Positions 33,767 through 43,228 are shown, counted from the first letter of the stretch. The stretch is 64,000 nt of DNA from Pseudonocardia alaniniphila (GCF_022524485.1 NZ_JAKXMK010000028.1:1-64000), one strand, 5' to 3'. Notes: generated by a model not told the origin, from the letters alone. Numbers and translations are program-made.

Positions 33767-34687
33767 ATGACACTCGGCACGTCGGCCTCGGCACCGGCCA
33801 CGGTGCCTCCCGACCGGCCGCAGCGGCGACGCAGCGATGCCGGGGCACCCGGAGCCTCGACGGGTGAGCGGACGCTCAACGTGTTCACCCACGGCTTCCT
33901 CGCGGTGTGGGCGATCCTGGTGGCGGCCCCGCTGCTCTGGGCCGTGCTCACATCGTTCAAGACCGACAGCGAGATCTTCACCAGCCCGTGGAGCCTTCCT
34001 GCGCAGTGGCAGTTCGGGAACTTCGCGCGGGCCTGGACCACCGCCAACATCGGCACCTACTTCCTCAACAGCCTCATCGTCGTCTCTGCCTCGGTGGTGC
34101 TGGTGATGTTGCTGGGATCGATGGTGGCCTACGTACTGGCCCGCTACGAGTTCCCCGGTCGGGGCGTCATCTACTACGCGTTCATCGCGGGAATGACGTT
34201 CCCGATCTTCCTGGCGCTGGTGCCGCTCTTCTTCGTGGTGCAGAACCTCGGGATGCTCGGCACCTACCAGGGGCTGGTCCTCGTCTACACGGCGTACGCG
34301 CTGCCGTTCACCGTCTTCTTCATGACCGGGTTCTTCCGGACGCTGCCGAGCGCGCTCGCCGAGGCCGCGATGCTGGACGGCTGCTCGCACGCCGGGGTGT
34401 TCTTCCGGATCATGCTGCCGCTCGCCCGGCCGGGGCTGATCAGCGTGGGGATCTTCAACTTCCTCGGGCTGTGGAACCAGTACATGCTGCCGCTGGTGCT
34501 GATGCCCGACAGCGATCACTACGTGCTGTCGCAGGGGCTCGCCGTGCTGGCGGCGAACCAGGGCTACCGAAGCGACTGGAGTGCCCTGTTCGCCGGACTG
34601 GTGATCGCGCTGTTGCCGGTGCTCGCCGTGTACGTCGTCTTCCAGCGCCGGATCCAGGACGGACTGAGCGTGGGGGCCATCAAATAG
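33767..34687 (+). CDS. ngcG: Sugar ABC transporter permease (NgcG-like)
   Basis: 306-residue MalG-type permease. A polar N-terminal extension of about 40 residues is followed by six hydrophobic segments and the EAA loop LPSALAEAAMLDGCSHAGVFFRIMLP around residue 205. It ends with the typical FQRRIQDGLSVGAIK. GAGGAG precedes the ATG, 11 bp after the ngcF stop. Confidence 0.9.
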   Translation: MTLGTSASAPATVPPDRPQRRRSDAGAPGASTGERTLNVFTHGFLAVWAILVAAPLLWAVLTSFKTDSEIFTSPWSLPAQWQFGNFARAWTTANIGTYFLNSLIVVSASVVLVMLLGSMVAYVLARYEFPGRGVIYYAFIAGMTFPIFLALVPLFFVVQNLGMLGTYQGLVLVYTAYALPFTVFFMTGFFRTLPSALAEAAMLDGCSHAGVFFRIMLPLARPGLISVGIFNFLGLWNQYMLPLVLMPDSDHYVLSQGLAVLAANQGYRSDWSALFAGLVIALLPVLAVYVVFQRRIQDGLSVGAIK

Positions 34688-34745
34688 TGACCAGGAGGGT
34701 CGTGGCCGTCGACACGGTGAACGGCGGATTTACGCGACGTACCGT

Positions 34746-35897
34746 GTGAGGGTGATCGGGTCGAGAGCACGGCTCCGGGCACTGCGATGGGGCCTACGCG
34801 CGGTGTTCGGCTTGCCGCAGCCTGTGAAGAGGGCGCTGGCCGGTCGACGGGTGGAGTTCGACGGCCAGGTGCTGGACCTGGACCTTCAGCTTCTGGGCCG
34901 GATCGACCGGCTGCTGGCGAGCCCGGCCGGTGGCACCGTCGACCAGGCCGCGCTGGCCGAGCAGCGGCGCCAGGCCGACCTCGCGGCCGAGATCGTGGCC
35001 GACGCCCGTCTGGACGACATCGTCACCGAGGACCTGCAGGTGCCCGGGGGAGCCGGGCCGCTCGCCGCCCGGCTCTACATCCCGCCCGCGGTACCCGAGA
35101 CCGCTGGGCTGATCGTCTACTTCCACGGCGGCGGGTTCGCGCTGGGCAGCCTCGCGTCCACGGATCCGCTGTGCCGCCTCCTGGCGGCCCAGTCCGGCGT
35201 GCGGGTGCTCTCCGTGGACTACCGGCTGGCCCCGGAGTACCCCTACCCCGCAGCCCTCGAGGACGCCATCGCCGCGTACCACGGAGCGAGGGCCGACGCC
35301 GCCGTCCTCGGTGCCGACCCCGAGCTGATCGCCGTGGGCGGCGACAGTGCCGGCGCCAACCTCGCCCTCGTCGTCGCCCAGCAGCAGGCGACCACCGGGG
35401 GCCCGCTGCCTGCGTTCGTCCTCGCGCTCTACCCGGTCACCGACATCGACCGCAGCGGCGGCTCGCGCGAGCTGTTCGGCAACGGCTTCGGCCTGACCGC
35501 GGAGTACATCCGCGAACTGGAGCGGCTCTACCTGCCCGACGGTGTGCCGTCCGACGACACCCGGGGCGCCATCCTGCGCGCCGACGACCTGTCCGGCATG
35601 CCGCCCGTGTACCTGGCGACGGCAGGGTTCGACCCCCTGCGTGACGAGGGCGAGGAGTTGGCCGAGCGGCTGAACGAGGCCGGGGTGCCCGTGGTGGCCC
35701 GACGCTTTCCGGGGCTCGTGCACGGCTACGCCAGCTTCACCGCCGTCTGCGCCGCCGCCCGCGACGCCACCCTCGACGCGGCGAGCGCGCTGCGTGCGGC
35801 GCTCGCGCTGGTGGAGAGCAGGCAGTCGGCCGCGCTCAACGGCCGGGCCGTCCTCGGCTCCCTGGAGCGCGCTCGCACCGCCACGGGCAGTCCCTGA
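34746..35897 (+). CDS. Hormone-sensitive-lipase-family esterase
   Basis: 383-residue alpha/beta hydrolase. It has the oxyanion-hole motif YFHGGGFALGS around residue 127, nucleophile Ser in VGGDSAGANLAL around 200, Asp in ATAGFDPLRDEG and His in FPGLVHGYASF. The family acts on short-chain esters or lipids. The GTG start at 34746 lacks a strong ribosome binding site, and the first ~50 residues are basic and may form a lid. It stands 58 bp after the sugar permease and is probably a separate unit. Confidence 0.9.
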   Translation: MRVIGSRARLRALRWGLRAVFGLPQPVKRALAGRRVEFDGQVLDLDLQLLGRIDRLLASPAGGTVDQAALAEQRRQADLAAEIVADARLDDIVTEDLQVPGGAGPLAARLYIPPAVPETAGLIVYFHGGGFALGSLASTDPLCRLLAAQSGVRVLSVDYRLAPEYPYPAALEDAIAAYHGARADAAVLGADPELIAVGGDSAGANLALVVAQQQATTGGPLPAFVLALYPVTDIDRSGGSRELFGNGFGLTAEYIRELERLYLPDGVPSDDTRGAILRADDLSGMPPVYLATAGFDPLRDEGEELAERLNEAGVPVVARRFPGLVHGYASFTAVCAAARDATLDAASALRAALALVESRQSAALNGRAVLGSLERARTATGSP

Positions 35898-36024
35898 GAT
35901 CTCGGCGACCGTTGCCCGACCTGCACCTTCGGCGCTGCCCCGTCGGGGGCTACGGTCGAGGCGACTCGATCGACGAGTGGGACGAACCGCCGCAACGGGG
36001 CGGTCGGGCACGGCTGGAGGGCGC

Positions 36025-36759
36025 ATGGATCGCCAGGACGTCAGTGTGACCCTGCCCTGGATGGGTGCCGGCACCGAGCTTGTCGTTCGCGCGGTCGACG
36101 CGCTGCCCGACGACGCGTTCCGGGCGCCGAGCGCACTTCCCGGATGGAGCAGGGCCCACGTCATCGCCCACCTCGCACGCAACGCCGAAGCCCTGACCAG
36201 ACTCGCGACCTGGGCGCGCACCGGCATCGAGACGCCGATGTACGCGAGCAGCGACCAGCGCGCCGCGGAGATCGAGTCGTCGGCGCAAGCGCCGGCCGAC
36301 AAGCTGCGCAGCGAGTTGGTGAGCACAGCGGACGATCTCGACGCTGCCCTCGCCGCGCTCGACGGCGCCACGTGGCAGGCCCAGGTGCGCAGCGCTCTCG
36401 GCCGCGCGATCCCCGGCGCCGAGGTGCCCTGGATGCGGGTACGGGAGGTGTGGCTCCACGCGGTCGACCTCGACGCCGGGATCACGGTCGCCGACCTGCC
36501 GCCGGCAGTGGTCGATGCCCTGCTGGACGAGGTCACGGTGACCCTGTCCGAGCGCGACGGCTGCCCGTGCGCCCGGCTCGCGCCGTCCGACCGGGACCGC
36601 AGGTGGGCCCTCGGGGCGGGCCTGGACCCCGTCGAGCTGCGTGGTGACGCCGCCTTCGTGCTGGGCTGGCTGGTCGGCAGGCCCGCACGGGCCGAGGTCG
36701 TGGCGATCGACGCGGGCGGCTCGCCCGTCGCGGTGCCGCAGGCGCCCCGCTGGTTGTAG
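36025..36759 (+). CDS. Mycothiol-dependent maleylpyruvate isomerase-family protein
   Basis: 244 residues. The N-terminal MDMPI four-helix bundle has the metal-binding His in GWSRAHVIAHLARNAEAL and the later His in RVREVWLHAVDLDAG. A C-terminal domain ending near LGWLVGRPAR follows. Family members use mycothiol as cofactor, supporting an actinobacterial host. CTGGAGG precedes the ATG. The substrate is unknown: no gentisate or maleylpyruvate genes lie nearby. Confidence 0.88.
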   Translation: MDRQDVSVTLPWMGAGTELVVRAVDALPDDAFRAPSALPGWSRAHVIAHLARNAEALTRLATWARTGIETPMYASSDQRAAEIESSAQAPADKLRSELVSTADDLDAALAALDGATWQAQVRSALGRAIPGAEVPWMRVREVWLHAVDLDAGITVADLPPAVVDALLDEVTVTLSERDGCPCARLAPSDRDRRWALGAGLDPVELRGDAAFVLGWLVGRPARAEVVAIDAGGSPVAVPQAPRWL

Positions 36760-36788
36760 CGGGTCACTGCTGATCACGGCCCGGGTCG

Positions 36789-37238
36789 TCAGACCGGCCA
36801 GAAGTAGCCTGACTCCGGGTCGGCGTCCGGGAACAGCGGGCCGTAGAACTGCGGGTCCTTGCGCACCAGCGCGGAGCGGTGGCTGCGGTGCACACGCTCG
36901 TCCCCGATCCACTCGGGGAGCAGCGCCCGGGCGGCGAGCTCAGCCTGCGTGCGCGGCGACGGGAGCCCGTGTTCGGCGAGGTCGGTGCCGATGGTCGCTG
37001 CGCACGTGTCGGCCCGCCCCCGCCCCACCCACTCGGCGCACACCGCCAGCCCGTAGGCCGCGACGGCCTCTGGGAACCCGGCCCACATGCGTACAGCGGG
37101 GTGGTGTTTCCATCCGTAGGTCGTGCGGGTCACCGCGCGCAGTACCTGTAGCGCCTCCACGCGTTGCTTGCCCAACCGGCGGTCGTCGAGCACCGCGGCG
37201 CTCGCCGCGAAGTCGGGATGGGGGAGGAAGGTCTGCAT
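36789..37238 (-). CDS. MSMEG_6728-family protein (pyrimidine-dimer glycosylase-like)
   Basis: 149 residues with the family's N terminus MQTFLPHPDFAASAAVLDD followed by RRLGKQRVEALQVLRA and YGWKHHPAVRMWAG. The fold is related to T4 endonuclease V-type pyrimidine-dimer glycosylases, but function of this actinobacterial branch is unproven to my knowledge. It lies 10 bp from the next gene on the same strand. Confidence 0.8.
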   Translation of the reverse strand: MQTFLPHPDFAASAAVLDDRRLGKQRVEALQVLRAVTRTTYGWKHHPAVRMWAGFPEAVAAYGLAVCAEWVGRGRADTCAATIGTDLAEHGLPSPRTQAELAARALLPEWIGDERVHRSHRSALVRKDPQFYGPLFPDADPESGYFWPV

Positions 37239-37248
37239 CCTCGTCCGC

Positions 37249-37848
37249 CTACTCCCGCTCGACGAGGGTCACGACGCGGGTGAGTGACGGCGTGCTCGGC
37301 GTCGACCCGAAACCGAACCGGACGGGCGGTGTCACCGGGGCGAGGTCGCCCTGGTCGATGCCGTCCCAGGACGTGCTCGCGGCCGTCAGGCCGTGCAGGT
37401 CGAGGGCTGCGTAGTACTCCCGGCGGCCGCTGCCGGCGCTTCCCCTCGTGCGCACGCCGGGAAGCACGCGCCGCGCAACGAGGTCGACCGCGCTGATCCA
37501 GAGCGGGCTCATGGCCAGGGGCCGCGGCACCGCGCGGAGCAGGAGCCCGAGCGCGGGCCGTGCCCCGACGGTGAAGCCGAGCACCAGGGGCGCGGCGTCC
37601 ACCTGCCACCGTGTCCCGTCGACCTGGGCGCGCACCGGCGTCACCCGCACGTCGTCGAACAGGTAGGTGGCGGCCACGAATCCGGCCACCTCCGACGACG
37701 GGGCGAGCAGCACCCGATGCCCATCCGCCTGTTCCACCATGACGTCGGTGAACGTGCCGAACGGCGACCGCGGCCAGTGCCCCACAACGACGCGCAGGCC
37801 CGCGGACGTGCCCAGGCCCGCGATCCAGCCGTCGAAGTGGTCGGTCAT
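37249..37848 (-). CDS. Conserved hypothetical protein (199 aa)
   Basis: GGAAAGGAGC precedes the ATG. The protein begins MTDHFDGWIAGLGTSAGLRVVVGHW and has mixed alpha/beta character with no signal peptide or membrane helix (FTDVMVEQADGHRVLLAPSSEVAGF; LVLGFTVGARPALGLLLRAVPR). I recognise it as an actinobacterial conserved protein without a known role. It probably shares a transcript with the downstream MSMEG_6728-type gene. Confidence 0.75.
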   Translation of the reverse strand: MTDHFDGWIAGLGTSAGLRVVVGHWPRSPFGTFTDVMVEQADGHRVLLAPSSEVAGFVAATYLFDDVRVTPVRAQVDGTRWQVDAAPLVLGFTVGARPALGLLLRAVPRPLAMSPLWISAVDLVARRVLPGVRTRGSAGSGRREYYAALDLHGLTAASTSWDGIDQGDLAPVTPPVRFGFGSTPSTPSLTRVVTLVERE

Positions 37849-38017
37849 CGTGCTCCTTTCCGGTCTCTCGGGGACTACCCGCAACGACGTGGCCGACATT
37901 CGGCGTGCAGACGCGGGGCCTCCCGGCTGACAGGCTTGAAGCCGAGTCCGAGCGGAATGTTGACGTAGCAACTAATGTTGTCCGAGGCACAGCAACGCCA
38001 GGGAGACGGAGGATCCG

Positions 38018-38539
38018 ATGCCACAGCCAGAGGGTGCCGAGCTGGAAGCCGTGCGCGCCCGCCGTGCCGCGCTCAAGGAGAAGTACCTGCGGCCGGTGGG
38101 AGACCGCCCGGCCACCACCGTGCGCGGTGTGCACCACCTCGCGCTGGTCGCACGCGACGTCGAGGAGACGATCAAGTTCTACCAGGATCTCCTGGGGTTC
38201 CCGCTGGTAGAGCTCGTGGAGAACCGGGACTACCAGGGGTCGAGCCACTTCTTCTTCGACATCGGCAACCGCAACCTGCTCGGGTTCTTCGACTTCCCCG
38301 GGCACGACCATCCCGACTACTCGGAGACGATCGGAGCGGTCCAGCACCTCGCGCTGTCCACGTCCGCGGAGGAGTTCGCCGCCACCCGCAAGCGCCTCGA
38401 TGAGGCCGGCATCACCTATCTCGGCCCGGATCGGGGCGTCGACAACAGCCTCTACATCCGTGATCCCAACGGAGTGGGCATCGAGTTCTACTGCGAGGAA
38501 CTCGGACTGTTCGAAGGGGAGCCGCTGCTCTCCTCGTAA
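38018..38539 (+). CDS. VOC-family (glyoxalase/dioxygenase-like) protein
   Basis: 173 residues. The first beta-alpha-beta unit opens VRGVHHLALVARDVEETIKFYQDLLGFPLV with a metal-ligand His. The second unit has VQHLALSTSAEEF, and the C terminus ends RDPNGVGIEFYCEE with the ligand Glu. Metal-dependent VOC enzymes include glyoxalases and extradiol dioxygenases. The substrate is not evident. It is transcribed alone. Confidence 0.9.
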   Translation: MPQPEGAELEAVRARRAALKEKYLRPVGDRPATTVRGVHHLALVARDVEETIKFYQDLLGFPLVELVENRDYQGSSHFFFDIGNRNLLGFFDFPGHDHPDYSETIGAVQHLALSTSAEEFAATRKRLDEAGITYLGPDRGVDNSLYIRDPNGVGIEFYCEELGLFEGEPLLSS

Positions 38540-38665
38540 CGCCCGTCCGGCGCGAAGTGGTGACGATCACGCAACCGTTCAGGCACCCGGGGCGTCCTCT
38601 CCTGTAGGACAACTGCGTCGTGTGACCGTCGAACCCGTTTCGTCGGTGACGCGCCGTAGGCCGGG

Positions 38666-39883
38666 ATGGTGAGCAGCATGAACGGTGAGTACCGAGGGCC
38701 AGGCGGCCCGCCACCGACGGCGCGACAGCCGCGACGTGGTGGCGGACCGGGCTGGGGGCAGCCGCAGCGGCCCCGCCCCCAACCGCCCGGCCGCCCGATG
38801 GCGCCGCCGCCCGGCCCGCCGATGGGGGTGCCCGCCGGTGCTCGGCGGGCCATGCGCGACACCGCACTGCTCCCGTCAGGCCCTCCCGGGCCCGGGTACG
38901 CACCGCCGCCCGGTCCGCCGCCGCGCAGGCCCGTGGGCGTCCGCCCCGTCCGGCGTCCGCGGTGGGGGCGGCGGATCGGTGTCACCCTGCTCGTCCTGTT
39001 GCTGCTCGTGGTCGGGTTCGGCGTCTACATCGACACCACGCTGAACCGTGTGGCTGCTCTCCCGGCCGACAGCACCGCGACCTCCAAGGGCACCAACTGG
39101 CTGATCGTCGGGTCGGACAGCCGGGCCAACCTCACTCCCGAGCAGCGCAAGGAGTTCGCCACCGGCGACCCGGAGTCCGAACTCACCGACACGATCATGC
39201 TGCTGCACACCGGTAGCGGCCCCACCACCCTGGTCAGCCTCCCGCGCGACTCGATGGTGGACATCCCCGGTCACGGGCGCCACAAGATCAACTCTGCGTA
39301 CGGGCGCGGTGGTGGCGCTGACGGCGGCGGCCCCGAACTGCTGGTCCAGACCGTCGAGCAGGCCACCGGCCTGCGCATCGACCACTACGCGGAGATCGGG
39401 TTCCTCGGCCTCGTCTCGATGGTGGACGCCGTGGGCGGCGTGGACATGTGCGTGCCGGAGTCGATCAAGGACCCCAAGGCCGCGCTGGACATCAAGGCCG
39501 GCTGCCAGACCCTCGACCAGGCCACGGCGCTGGGCTACGTCCGCACGCGTGCCACCGCGAGCTCCGACTTCGGGCGCGTGGAGCGGCAGCGGGCGTTCAT
39601 CTCCGCGCTGCTGGACAAGGTCACCAGCCCGGCCACGCTGCTCAACCCGTTCCGGATCGTGCCGCTGGCCACCGGCCTGTCCGGCGCCATCACGGTCGAC
39701 GACAGCACCCACGTCTGGAACCTCGCAAGCTTGGGGCTTGCGATGCGCGGGCTGTCCGACGGCGTCTCCACCACCGTGCCGGTGCGCGACGGGGTGGTGA
39801 ACTGGGATCGCCAGCGTGCCAGCGCGCTGTTCCAGGCGATCGCCGACGACGAGCGGCCGCCGGAGAGCGCCCTCGGCCCCTGA
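38666..39883 (+). CDS. LytR-CpsA-Psr (LCP) family cell-wall protein
   Basis: 405 residues. A long Pro/Gly/Arg-rich cytoplasmic N terminus of ~100 residues is followed by one membrane helix (IGVTLLVLLLLVVGFGVYI). The extracellular LCP domain has NWLIVGSDSRANL, DTIMLLHT, VSLPRDSMVDIPGHGRHKIN and YVRTRATASSDFGRVERQ. LCP enzymes attach polymers such as arabinogalactan or teichoic acids to peptidoglycan. The conserved Arg and Asp residues for lipid pyrophosphate binding are present. The start could also be the ATG at 38678. Confidence 0.92.
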   Translation: MVSSMNGEYRGPGGPPPTARQPRRGGGPGWGQPQRPRPQPPGRPMAPPPGPPMGVPAGARRAMRDTALLPSGPPGPGYAPPPGPPPRRPVGVRPVRRPRWGRRIGVTLLVLLLLVVGFGVYIDTTLNRVAALPADSTATSKGTNWLIVGSDSRANLTPEQRKEFATGDPESELTDTIMLLHTGSGPTTLVSLPRDSMVDIPGHGRHKINSAYGRGGGADGGGPELLVQTVEQATGLRIDHYAEIGFLGLVSMVDAVGGVDMCVPESIKDPKAALDIKAGCQTLDQATALGYVRTRATASSDFGRVERQRAFISALLDKVTSPATLLNPFRIVPLATGLSGAITVDDSTHVWNLASLGLAMRGLSDGVSTTVPVRDGVVNWDRQRASALFQAIADDERPPESALGP

Positions 39884-39947
39884 CCGTCGCACGATGAGTT
39901 CCGGCCAGGATGTCGGTCATGTCTCTCGACGACCTCGAGGAGAGCGC

Positions 39948-41111
39948 ATGACTCAGCACGCGGATGGCGGACCAGCAGCCGGCACGAGCTACGACGGGAT
40001 CTGGCGGGTGCCGGACGCGCAGGTGGCGTCCGGCCGGATCCCCGGTTACGTGGGCGCGGTCCGCGTCCGTGGCCGGGTGGAGGTCCGGGCAGGCGGCACG
40101 ATGGCCGTCGGCCCGCAGAGCGCGGCGATGGATGAGCACACCCTGTTCCGCATCGCGTCGGTCACCAAGCCGATGGGGGGTGCTCTCGCGCTCGCCCTGG
40201 TGGAGGAGGGCTTACTCGCCCTCGACGACCCGATCGCGCGCTGGCTGCCGGAGGCGGCGAACCCACGCGTACTCGTCGCGCCCCACGCGCAGCTTCACCG
40301 CACCACGGAGGCACAGCGGCCGATCACCGTGCGGCACCTGCTGACGATGACGTCCGGCTGGGGCGCTGTGTTCGAGGAGACCCCGCTGCAGGCGGCCATG
40401 ATGGAACGGGGCGTCTACCCCGGCCCGCTGCCGCCTCCCATGACCGGCGACGAGTTCGTGGCGCGAGTCGCCGACCTGCCGCTCGCGTTCCAACCGGGGG
40501 AGGGCTGGCTCTACGACACCGGCACCGATCTCCTCGGTGTCCTGCTGGCCCGGGCCGCCGGCAAGCCGCTCTCCGACCTGCTCGCCGAGCGCATCACCGG
40601 ACCGCTGGGCATGACGTCCACGAGCTTCTGGACGCCGGATGTCCATCGGCTCGCCACGGCCTATCGGCCGGAGGCCGACGGACTGGAGGTGTTCGACCCA
40701 CCGAGCGGCGCCTTCGCCTCGCCGCCCGGGTTCGAGAAGCTGAGCGGAGGCCTGCTGTCCACGGCGTCCGACGTCCTGCGCTTCTACTGCGCGATGGCCG
40801 ACGGCGGCGCACCGGTGCTGTCGTCTGCCTCGGTCGCCCTCATGACGTCCGACGCGCTCACCGGCGCGCAGCGCAGCCAGGCTCTTCCCGTGCTCGGCCC
40901 CGGCGTGTCCTGGGGCATGGCCACGAGCGTGGACATCGAGGCCGTGGAGCCGTGGATGGCGCCGGGCCGGTGGGGCTGGGACGGCGGCACGGGCACGACC
41001 GCGCGTGTCGACCCGAGCCGCGACACGGTCGGGGTTCTCCTGACCCAGCGGTTGATGACCGGACCGCTGGACGGCTTCGACGACTTCTGGGCGGCGGTGG
41101 CCGCCGTCTGA
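39948..41111 (+). CDS. Serine hydrolase, beta-lactamase/esterase family
   Basis: 387 residues. It has the nucleophile motif FRIASVTKPMGG (SxxK) around residue 70, a second motif LYDTGTD with Tyr but no Asn, and a third WDGGTGTTA motif around 345. That combination fits family VIII esterases and other class-C-like hydrolases rather than a true beta-lactamase. No signal peptide is visible, suggesting a cytosolic enzyme. GAGGAGAG precedes the ATG. It converges on ku. Confidence 0.9.
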   Translation: MTQHADGGPAAGTSYDGIWRVPDAQVASGRIPGYVGAVRVRGRVEVRAGGTMAVGPQSAAMDEHTLFRIASVTKPMGGALALALVEEGLLALDDPIARWLPEAANPRVLVAPHAQLHRTTEAQRPITVRHLLTMTSGWGAVFEETPLQAAMMERGVYPGPLPPPMTGDEFVARVADLPLAFQPGEGWLYDTGTDLLGVLLARAAGKPLSDLLAERITGPLGMTSTSFWTPDVHRLATAYRPEADGLEVFDPPSGAFASPPGFEKLSGGLLSTASDVLRFYCAMADGGAPVLSSASVALMTSDALTGAQRSQALPVLGPGVSWGMATSVDIEAVEPWMAPGRWGWDGGTGTTARVDPSRDTVGVLLTQRLMTGPLDGFDDFWAAVAAV

Positions 41112-41132
41112 TCCGGCGGTTCGCGCCGCGCG

Positions 41133-42059
41133 TCAGGCCGGCTTGCGAGTGCGCTTGCGGGGCGCCGGAGCCTCGTCCTCCGCGGCCTTCTTCTTGGCGG
41201 GGGGCTTGCGGGCCGGAGCCTTCTTCTTGGTGGCGGAGTCGTCCGACGTGGTGCTCGACGATGCCGCCGCACCGGATCCGGCCCGAGCGGCCTCGACGCT
41301 GGCCTGCAGGGCGCTCAGCAGGTCGGTCATGCTGTCCGGGCCCTCGTCGCGCTTCGCGGCGACGGGCGCCGGACGGGTGTCGCCGGTGGTGCGCTTGCGC
41401 TCGATGAGCTCCACCACGGCGTCGCGGTACTCGTCGTGGAACTGCTCGGGGTCGAAGTCGGAGCCGAGGCTCTCCACCAGCGACGCCGCCATCGTCAGCT
41501 CCTGGGGCCGCAGCTCGACGTCGGCGTCCAGGATGTCGAACTCGGGTTCGCGCACCTCGTCGGGCCACAGCATCGTCTGCAGGACGATCGCCTTGTCCCG
41601 CACGCGCAGCAGCGCCATGCTCTCCCGCTGGCGCAACGCGACCTTGACGACCGCCATCCGATCGGTCTGCACCAGCGCCTCGCGCAGCAGCGCGTAGGGC
41701 TTGGCCGCCTTGGCGTCGGGCTCGAGGTAGTAGCTCTTCTCGAACAGGAGTGGGTCGATCTGGTCGGCCGGGACGAACTCGATGACGTCGATCTCGTGCC
41801 CGGTGGCGGTGGGCAGCGAGTCGAGGTCCTCCTCGGTCAGGGTGATCAGCTCGCCGTCGTCGGTCTCGTAGCCCTTCACGATGTCGGCGTACTCGACCTC
41901 CTCGCCGTCGACCGAACAGGTGCGCTTGTACTTGATCCGTCCACCGTCGGCGCCATGCACCTGGTGGAACCGGATGTCGTGGTTGGTCGTGGCCGAGTAC
42001 GCCTTGACCGGCACACTGACCAGACCGAACGACACTGCGCCGCTCCACATCGCGCGCAT
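41133..42059 (-). CDS. ku: Ku DNA end-binding protein (NHEJ)
   Basis: 308 residues. It opens MRAMWSGAVSFGLVSVPVKAY, and the Ku core continues with FEKSYYLEPDAKAAKPYALLR and LELRPQELTMAASLVESL-like segments (here VELRPQELTMAAS). The C-terminal ~55 residues form a Lys/Ala-rich tail (KKKAPARKPPAKKK) typical of actinobacterial Ku and likely to contact DNA. Homodimers ring broken ends and recruit a ligase. The divergent DNA ligase gene starts 74 bp away, forming a minimal end-joining pair. Confidence 0.97.
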   Translation of the reverse strand: MRAMWSGAVSFGLVSVPVKAYSATTNHDIRFHQVHGADGGRIKYKRTCSVDGEEVEYADIVKGYETDDGELITLTEEDLDSLPTATGHEIDVIEFVPADQIDPLLFEKSYYLEPDAKAAKPYALLREALVQTDRMAVVKVALRQRESMALLRVRDKAIVLQTMLWPDEVREPEFDILDADVELRPQELTMAASLVESLGSDFDPEQFHDEYRDAVVELIERKRTTGDTRPAPVAAKRDEGPDSMTDLLSALQASVEAARAGSGAAASSSTTSDDSATKKKAPARKPPAKKKAAEDEAPAPRKRTRKPA

Positions 42060-42133
42060 GCAGGCCCCTGTTCCCTCGTGGGCTATCCCGCCAGCAATAT
42101 GTGTGAATCTCTCTCTGATGCCAGCATGACGGC

Positions 42134-43054
42134 GTGCAGCCCATGCTCGCCACCCCTGGAGCCCTTCCGAATGGTCCGGAATGGGTGTTCGAGGTGAAGT
42201 GGGACGGCATGCGGCTGCTCGCCGACGTTGCCGACGACCGGGTGCGGCTCACCAGCCGCAGCGAGCGTGACGTCACGCCGAACTTCCCCGAGCTCGCCGA
42301 ACTCACCCGGCTCGCGCCCGACGTCCTGCTCGACGGCGAGGTCGTGCTGCTCGAAGGCGGCGTACCGAGCTTCACTGCTCTGCTCGAACGGATCCACGCT
42401 CCCGTCCTGCCGCGCACGGTGCAGGAGCGGCCGGTGACGTACATGGTGTTCGACGTGCTGCGCCTCTACGGCGTCTCGCTGCTGGAGCGCCCCTTCGAGG
42501 AACGCCGAGCCACCCTCGAGCGTCTCGATCTCGCCGCGATACCGGTGCTGTCGCTCTCACCCGCCTACACCGACGGCCTCGCGCTGCTGGAGGCCACGCG
42601 GCAACGGGGCATGGAGGGGGTGGTCGCGAAGCGGCGCGACGGCGTCTACCGGCCGGGCCGCCGGGGTCCGGGATGGACGAAGGTCACCCATCGGCAGACG
42701 CAGGCGTGCGTCGTCGGGGGGTGGCGGCCGGAACGCGGCAGCGCGAGCCGGATCGGCGCGCTCCTGCTCGGGGTCCCCGACGGATCCGGGCTGCGGTTCG
42801 CGGGCCGGGTCGGTTCCGGACTCGCCGGCGACACCGCCCAACGCGTCTTGCGGGACCGGCTCGTCGAGGCTCCGGGGTCGCCGTTCGTCGAGCGCCTGCC
42901 CCGACCGGATTCCGCCGACGCGCACTGGTGCGAGCCGGAGATCGTGGTCGAGGTCGCCCACACCGGCTGGACCGAGGCCGGCCGCCTGCGACAACCGGTT
43001 TTCCGGGGAGTCCGTGACGACCTTGACCCCGAACAGGTGCGTGCCGAAAAGTGA
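42134..43054 (+). CDS. ATP-dependent DNA ligase (LigD ligase-domain type)
   Basis: 306 residues. It contains the adenylation core only: the nucleotidyl Lys in FEVKWDGMRLLAD near residue 23, LLDGEVVLL (motif III), MVFDVLRLYG (IV), GMEGVVAKRRDGVYRPGRR (IV-V) and WTKVTHR. An OB domain follows. The LigD polymerase and phosphoesterase domains are missing, so it is a stand-alone NHEJ ligase. The GTG start lies opposite ku, implying a shared promoter region. Confidence 0.93.
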   Translation: MQPMLATPGALPNGPEWVFEVKWDGMRLLADVADDRVRLTSRSERDVTPNFPELAELTRLAPDVLLDGEVVLLEGGVPSFTALLERIHAPVLPRTVQERPVTYMVFDVLRLYGVSLLERPFEERRATLERLDLAAIPVLSLSPAYTDGLALLEATRQRGMEGVVAKRRDGVYRPGRRGPGWTKVTHRQTQACVVGGWRPERGSASRIGALLLGVPDGSGLRFAGRVGSGLAGDTAQRVLRDRLVEAPGSPFVERLPRPDSADAHWCEPEIVVEVAHTGWTEAGRLRQPVFRGVRDDLDPEQVRAEK

Positions 43055-43228
43055 TCCTCACCCGACTGGCCGATCCGTCCCGTGGCGGGCAGGATGTGGC
43101 CCGTCACACGCTCGAGAAGGGGGCGGCCAACTGGTGCATGCGCCTGCGCATATGTCACCCACCACTCCGGTGAGGTGCTGAGTGTCACCCTCGGTGATCC
43201 GACTCCGCCCTCGTCTACGGTGGTGGCG

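Noticed and set aside
37951..37990. Possible promoter/operator TTGACG with CAACTAATGTTG upstream of the VOC gene
   Set aside because: The spacing between the TTGACG and any -10-like sequence is wrong and the dyad is short, so I could not support it.
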